The notes beneath the pieces are model-generated. The model was not told the DNA's origin and ran no database searches. It worked only from the letters and a program-made list of their open reading frames with translations. Source: Phyllobacteriaceae bacterium (lineage in GTDB: Bacteria > Pseudomonadota > Alphaproteobacteria > Rhizobiales > Rhizobiaceae). From it: 35,157 bases of DNA. The position numbers and the translations under genes are program-made. Below, one piece after another: positions 31,543 to 35,157 of this stretch. The stretch covers positions 1-35,157 of the forward strand of contig JAMLIH010000029.1 of assembly GCA_023954255.1 (NCBI GenBank). Reading direction: 5' to 3'. Each line of letters begins with the position of its first letter. Position 1 is the first letter of the stretch.

Positions 31543-32292
31543 ATGGGCCGCTTGTCGGGAAAGACAGCATTTGTCACGGGCGCAGGCGGAGGAATTGGCC
31601 GCGCAATTGCATTCTCCCTGGCGCGCGAAGGCGCAACCGTCGCCGCAGCCGATATCAACGATCAATTGCTTTCGGAAACCGCCGAACTGGCTGGCGATCT
31701 CGCCATAACGGCGGTCAAGTGCGATGTCGCCAACCGCACCGAGGTGTTTTCGAAGATAGACGGCTTCGCCCGTCAGGCCGGCGGCCTCGACATCCTCGTC
31801 AACAACGCCGTGATGTTTCACTACGCACCGCTCGTGGACTTCGACCCGCAGATCGCCAGCCGCATGCTCGATATCGGGCTCAAGGGCACCTATTGGTGCT
31901 TCCAGGCTGCGACACCGCATCTGAAGGCGCGCGGGCGCGGCTCGATCATCAACCTGTCATCCATCGCCGTTTCCATGTCGATACCGAACGCCTCGGTCTA
32001 CACCTCGATCAAGGGCGGCATCGATGCGCTGACACGTCAGCAGGCTGCCGAACTCGGGCCGCTGGGCATCCGGGTCAACGCGCTGGCGCCCGGTTCGGTA
32101 CCGACACCCGGCGCCAACTCCGTCATTACCGCTGAAGGCTGGAAGAGCCGGGCGCAGAAATCCGTGCTGCGCTACCTACCCTCGGCAGAGGAAATCGGCG
32201 ATGCCGCCGTGTTCCTGGCATCGGACGAGGCCGCCAGCATCACTGGCGTCACGCTCAAGATTGATGCAGGCATGACGATAACCGGTCCCTGA
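31543..32292 (+). CDS. SDR family oxidoreductase
   Basis: The 249-residue classical short-chain dehydrogenase shows TAFVTGAGGGIGRAIA (cofactor site), DILVNNAVM (NNA motif with Val in place of the common Gly), IINLSSIAVS and SVYTSIKGG (Ser, Tyr and Lys of the active site) and SITGVTLKIDAGM near the end. An Asp in AADIND after the second strand suggests NAD rather than NADP. GGGAGGAG precedes the ATG. It is the first gene of the plus-strand operon, downstream of the shared operator element, and would oxidise an alcohol of the imported compound. It is distinct from the broken SDR at 22.4 kb. Confidence 0.94.
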   Translation: MGRLSGKTAFVTGAGGGIGRAIAFSLAREGATVAAADINDQLLSETAELAGDLAITAVKCDVANRTEVFSKIDGFARQAGGLDILVNNAVMFHYAPLVDFDPQIASRMLDIGLKGTYWCFQAATPHLKARGRGSIINLSSIAVSMSIPNASVYTSIKGGIDALTRQQAAELGPLGIRVNALAPGSVPTPGANSVITAEGWKSRAQKSVLRYLPSAEEIGDAAVFLASDEAASITGVTLKIDAGMTITGP

Positions 32293-32337
32293 GGCCGGCC
32301 ACATCAATCGACTCAATCTACTTCCGGAGAAGGATGA

Positions 32338-33231
32338 ATGGAAAAGCAAAAGATCGGTTTCATTGGCCTGGGCCGCATGGGCGGACCGATGTCCAGCCGG
32401 CTTCTGGCAGCCGGATATGATCTTACGGTACTCGACGTCAACAGTGCAGCAATGGACGCCCTCGCCGGCAAGGGCGCAAAACGCGCCGCCTCCGCCAGGG
32501 AGGTTGCCGATGAATCGGACATCGTCATCACCAGCCTGCCGAAACCCGACATCGTGCTGCAGGCAGCACTGGGAGAGAACGGCATTGCGCAGGGCCAGCG
32601 GGCGAAGATCATGCTCGATGTATCGACCACCGGACCGAGCACGGCCCGGCAGGTTGCCGAAGGTCTCGCCAGGACCGGCAAGCAATGGGTCGACTGCCCG
32701 GTCAGCGGCGGCATCAAGGGAGCCACCGAGGGCACGCTTGCGCTGATGGTCTCCTGCCCTTCGGCAACCTACGAGACCATAGAGCCGCTGATCGCCAATT
32801 TCGGCAAGGCGTTCCACGTCGGCGAGGACGCAGGCCTCGGGCAGGTCGTCAAACTTGCCAACAACATGCTGGCCGCCGCCGCGATCTTCCTGACCGCCGA
32901 AGCCATGGCGATGGGCGTCAAGGCCGGCGTCAAGCCGGGCGTGATGCTGGACATCATCAATCTCAGCACCGGGCGCAACAGCGCCTCCCAGGACAAGTTC
33001 CCCAAATCCGTCCTTCCGGGTACCTTCGACTTCGGTTTCGCCACCGGGCTCTCCTACAAGGACGTTCGCCTGTGTGTCGACGAGTCGGAAACCCTCGGCG
33101 TGCCCATGGTAGGCGGTGCGCTGGTGCGGCAGATCCTGGCGATCACCCAGTCGAAATACGGCGCGGACTCCGACTTCACCTGCATGGCCAAACTCATCGA
33201 GGACTGGTCTGGCGTGGAAATCCGGGGCTGA
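32338..33231 (+). CDS. Beta-hydroxyacid dehydrogenase (3-hydroxyisobutyrate dehydrogenase family)
   Basis: The 297-residue protein has the family layout: Rossmann motif GFIGLGRMGGPM (8-18), LDVSTTGPSTARQVAE (93-108), DCPVSGGIKGATEGTLALM (119-137) and KLANNMLAAAAIFLTAEAM with catalytic Lys172. These NAD(P)-dependent enzymes act on 3-hydroxyisobutyrate, tartronate semialdehyde or similar beta-hydroxy acids. GGAGAAGG lies upstream of the ATG at 32338. It follows the SDR gene after 45 bp and ends 4 bp before the PrpD-like gene. The context fits a short oxidation pathway of a hydroxy-acid. Confidence 0.93.
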   Translation: MEKQKIGFIGLGRMGGPMSSRLLAAGYDLTVLDVNSAAMDALAGKGAKRAASAREVADESDIVITSLPKPDIVLQAALGENGIAQGQRAKIMLDVSTTGPSTARQVAEGLARTGKQWVDCPVSGGIKGATEGTLALMVSCPSATYETIEPLIANFGKAFHVGEDAGLGQVVKLANNMLAAAAIFLTAEAMAMGVKAGVKPGVMLDIINLSTGRNSASQDKFPKSVLPGTFDFGFATGLSYKDVRLCVDESETLGVPMVGGALVRQILAITQSKYGADSDFTCMAKLIEDWSGVEIRG

Positions 33232-33235
33232 GCGC

Positions 33236-34630
33236 ATGATCCGTGCAGACGCAGCACCGGCGACGGAAACCGACGGCCAGACGGTCCTTCAGAGGGTCGT
33301 CGGCCAGGCCCTGCGGTTCACCCCGTCCGATGTGACCGCCGAACAGAAGGCCAAGGCACAGTTGTGCCTCATCGACTTTCTGTCATGTGCACTGGAGGCG
33401 GCGGACCTTCCCTGGAGCCGGCAGGCAGCGGAAGTCGCCCTTCCCTTCGATGCGGCCACGATCATCGGCGCGGCAGGGCAGACCACGGTAGAGGATGCCG
33501 CCTTCGCCAATGCGGTGCGCGGCCACGGGCTTGTGCGCGAGGACATGCATGCCGGCAGCATTGCCCATCTCGGCGTGGTGATCTGGCCTACCCTGCTGGC
33601 GCTCTCCCAGACCCGGCCGATCAGCGGACCGGAACTCGTTCGCAGCGCAATCATCGGTTATGAGGTTGGCGGTCGCATTGGCCGCAAGGTCATGACCGCC
33701 GAAGTCGCCCGGCTTTTCCGCCCCACCGGACTGGTAGGCCCCTACGCCGCCGCCATTGCCGGCGCGGTGGCGCTCGGGCTGACGCCTGAAAGGGCGTGCT
33801 CCGCCCTGGCAATTGCCGGCAACTGCTCGTCGGGGCTGAACGAATGGCCGCATAATGGCGCCGACGAGATGTACTTCCATCCGGGCTTCGCCGCGCGCAA
33901 CGCCATCCGGGCAATCCGGCTGGCCGAAGCCGGGGTCAATGCTTCCCCGTCGATCATCGAGGGTCCGTCCGGCACGATGCAGGCCTATGCCCGCAAGCCG
34001 CTCGAAGGTGAAATCGAACTGTTCCCGGACGGCGATGCCGAGATCATGGCGGTGTTCAACAAGCAGGTGCCCGCCTGCAATTTCGCCCAGTCGCCCTGCC
34101 AGGCAGCCGTCGTCGCGCTGCATTCAGCCGGTGTTGACAGCAGCAGCATCACCGCCATTGCGATCGATACTTACGACGCGGCCCTCAACTATCCCGGCTG
34201 CGCTCATATGGGGCCCTACCGCACCCCGCTGCAGGCAAAGATGAGCATTGCTTTCGGCGTCGCCGCTGCACTGACGGCAGGCGAGATTGCCGAGTCCAAC
34301 TACTCCCGGCTCGACGAGCCGGAAATCATGCGCCTTGTCGGCGCAACCACGTTCAGCATCGACGAGAGCCTCAACCGGGCATTTCCCGAAAAACAGGGCA
34401 CCCGGGTGACCCTCAGCCTGCGCAACGGCGGAACGGCAACGCATGCCATGGACAACATCGCCTATGCCGGCGCTGCATTGATCCGCAGCCGGTTCCAGGA
34501 GGCCGCAGCGGCACTGCTCGGCACCGGAGCAGGCGACCTTATCCTCAAAAACATCGACGCGATCGGCGACCTCGCCGACTGCTCGGCGATCATTGCCAAT
34601 TGCCGGCCCGCCGGTGGCAAGGCCCTGTGA
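33236..34630 (+). CDS. MmgE/PrpD family protein
   Basis: The 464-residue protein has the typical MmgE/PrpD course: CLIDFLSCALEAADLPW near the N-terminus, DAAFANAVRGHGLVREDMH, AAAIAGAVALGLTPERACSALAIAG, FAARNAIRAIRLAEAGV and the C-terminal lid domain with MSIAFGVAAALTAGEI. Members include 2-methylcitrate dehydratase, cis-aconitate decarboxylase and iminodisuccinate epimerase, so a dehydratase, decarboxylase or epimerase of a di- or tricarboxylate is likely. The ATG at 33236 comes 4 bp after the preceding stop; the longer frame to 33116 lies inside that gene and is not used. The member type cannot be fixed from sequence alone. Confidence 0.92.
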   Translation: MIRADAAPATETDGQTVLQRVVGQALRFTPSDVTAEQKAKAQLCLIDFLSCALEAADLPWSRQAAEVALPFDAATIIGAAGQTTVEDAAFANAVRGHGLVREDMHAGSIAHLGVVIWPTLLALSQTRPISGPELVRSAIIGYEVGGRIGRKVMTAEVARLFRPTGLVGPYAAAIAGAVALGLTPERACSALAIAGNCSSGLNEWPHNGADEMYFHPGFAARNAIRAIRLAEAGVNASPSIIEGPSGTMQAYARKPLEGEIELFPDGDAEIMAVFNKQVPACNFAQSPCQAAVVALHSAGVDSSSITAIAIDTYDAALNYPGCAHMGPYRTPLQAKMSIAFGVAAALTAGEIAESNYSRLDEPEIMRLVGATTFSIDESLNRAFPEKQGTRVTLSLRNGGTATHAMDNIAYAGAALIRSRFQEAAAALLGTGAGDLILKNIDAIGDLADCSAIIANCRPAGGKAL

Positions 34631-34658
34631 GGCGACAAGGAGAAGATCGGCGATATCG

Positions 34659-35157
34659 ATGACGGAAACCCAAATCCTCATAGAAAGCATCGTGCAGGCC
34701 ATTGCAGCCGGCCTGTTCGTCGGCGCCATCTACGGCCTGATGTGCGTCGGTCTGGCGATGATTTTCGGCATCATGCGGGTCATCAACTTCGCCCAGGGCG
34801 ACCTGATGATGCTGGGCATGTATGCTGCCTATTTCGCCTTCGTTCACCTTGGCATCCAGGCAGCATTCGGCGTCTATGCGGGGCCCTATGTAGCCGCACT
34901 GCTGGCCGCGCCAGCCCTCTACATTTTCGGTTGGGCAGTCCACCGACTGCTGATCCGGCTGGTCACCGGCATACGAACCGCCTCCATGGAGGCGGAAGGC
35001 CATTATGCGCAGCTTATCCTGACCCTCGGCATAGCGCTGATCCTGCAGAACGGCGCCATGATCCTGTTCGGCTCGGAACTGATCTCCGTGCGCACCCCGC
35101 TCTCCAGTGCTGCGTGGTTCATTCCGCTGGGCGACGTGATGGCGGTCTTCCTGAACA
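34659..35157 (+). CDS. livH: Branched-chain amino acid-type ABC permease, LivH-like (partial)
   Basis: The frame from the ATG at 34659 runs off the window end after 166 codons. The visible N-terminal part has AIAAGLFVGAIYGLMCVGLAMIFGIMRVINFAQGDLMMLGMYAAYF, the hallmark of LivH permeases, followed by membrane helices and YAQLILTLGIALILQNGAMILFG. It is one half of the channel of a Liv/Hyc-type importer for amino acids, amides, urea or organic acids. AAGGAG lies 15 bases upstream, rather far. It follows the PrpD-like gene by 28 bp and is the fourth gene of the operon; the LivM, LivG, LivF and binding-protein genes would be expected beyond the edge. Confidence 0.9.
   Translation, partial: MTETQILIESIVQAIAAGLFVGAIYGLMCVGLAMIFGIMRVINFAQGDLMMLGMYAAYFAFVHLGIQAAFGVYAGPYVAALLAAPALYIFGWAVHRLLIRLVTGIRTASMEAEGHYAQLILTLGIALILQNGAMILFGSELISVRTPLSSAAWFIPLGDVMAVFLN

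Overview
The window looks like chromosomal DNA of a GC-rich alphaproteobacterium, most likely of the Hyphomicrobiales (Rhizobiales). This rests on a PdhS/PleC-like histidine kinase, a DUF1289 Cys-rich protein next to a TIGR02281-type aspartic protease, a CobT of the rhizobial 'GLPFDD' type, and many TRAP and ribose-type ABC transport genes with AGGAGG-like ribosome binding sites and some GTG/TTG starts. No tRNA, rRNA, insertion sequence, integrase or CRISPR array was seen.

Region 1 (1 to about 14.0 kb) holds mixed housekeeping genes on both strands: the end of an acyltransferase-like gene, cytochrome b561, a penicillin-acylase-type Ntn hydrolase, an AlkD-type DNA glycosylase, a Tat-exported thioredoxin, an Lrp/AsnC regulator, a uracil-DNA glycosylase family protein, a glutathione S-transferase, a membrane-anchored thermonuclease, a sensor kinase, CobT, DUF1289, an aspartic protease, a TSUP exporter, an L,D-transpeptidase and DusA.

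Region 2 (about 14.1 to 23.2 kb) is a minus-strand operon of eight genes divergent from an IclR regulator. In transcription order it encodes an HpcH/HpaI aldolase, a double cupin, a DUF6282 amidohydrolase-like protein, TRAP DctP, DctQ and DctM, a DUF849 beta-keto acid cleavage enzyme and a flavodoxin-fold quinone reductase. A perfect operator-like inverted repeat lies between the divergent genes. An SDR gene follows iclR and carries a one-base frameshift.

Region 3 (about 23.2 to 31.3 kb) is a ribose-type ABC operon read on the minus strand: permease, substrate-binding protein, a permease fused to a strictosidine-synthase/SMP-30-like beta-propeller, a second free propeller that has lost the putative metal ligands, and a double ATPase. 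A GntR/FCD regulator lies upstream. A 19-bp sequence, extended to 28 matches in 31, is present both in front of this operon and in front of the divergent operon of region 4.

Region 4 (31.5 kb to the end) is a plus-strand operon: SDR, beta-hydroxyacid dehydrogenase, MmgE/PrpD and the start of a LivH-type permease. Regions 2 to 4 together look like a catabolic island for organic acids or sugar-acid/lactone compounds, with three kinds of importer side by side. The substrates cannot be read from the sequence. The most unusual part is the channel-propeller fusion paired with a ligand-depleted propeller. Strong stem-loops directly behind both solute-binding-protein genes are a second pattern worth attention.
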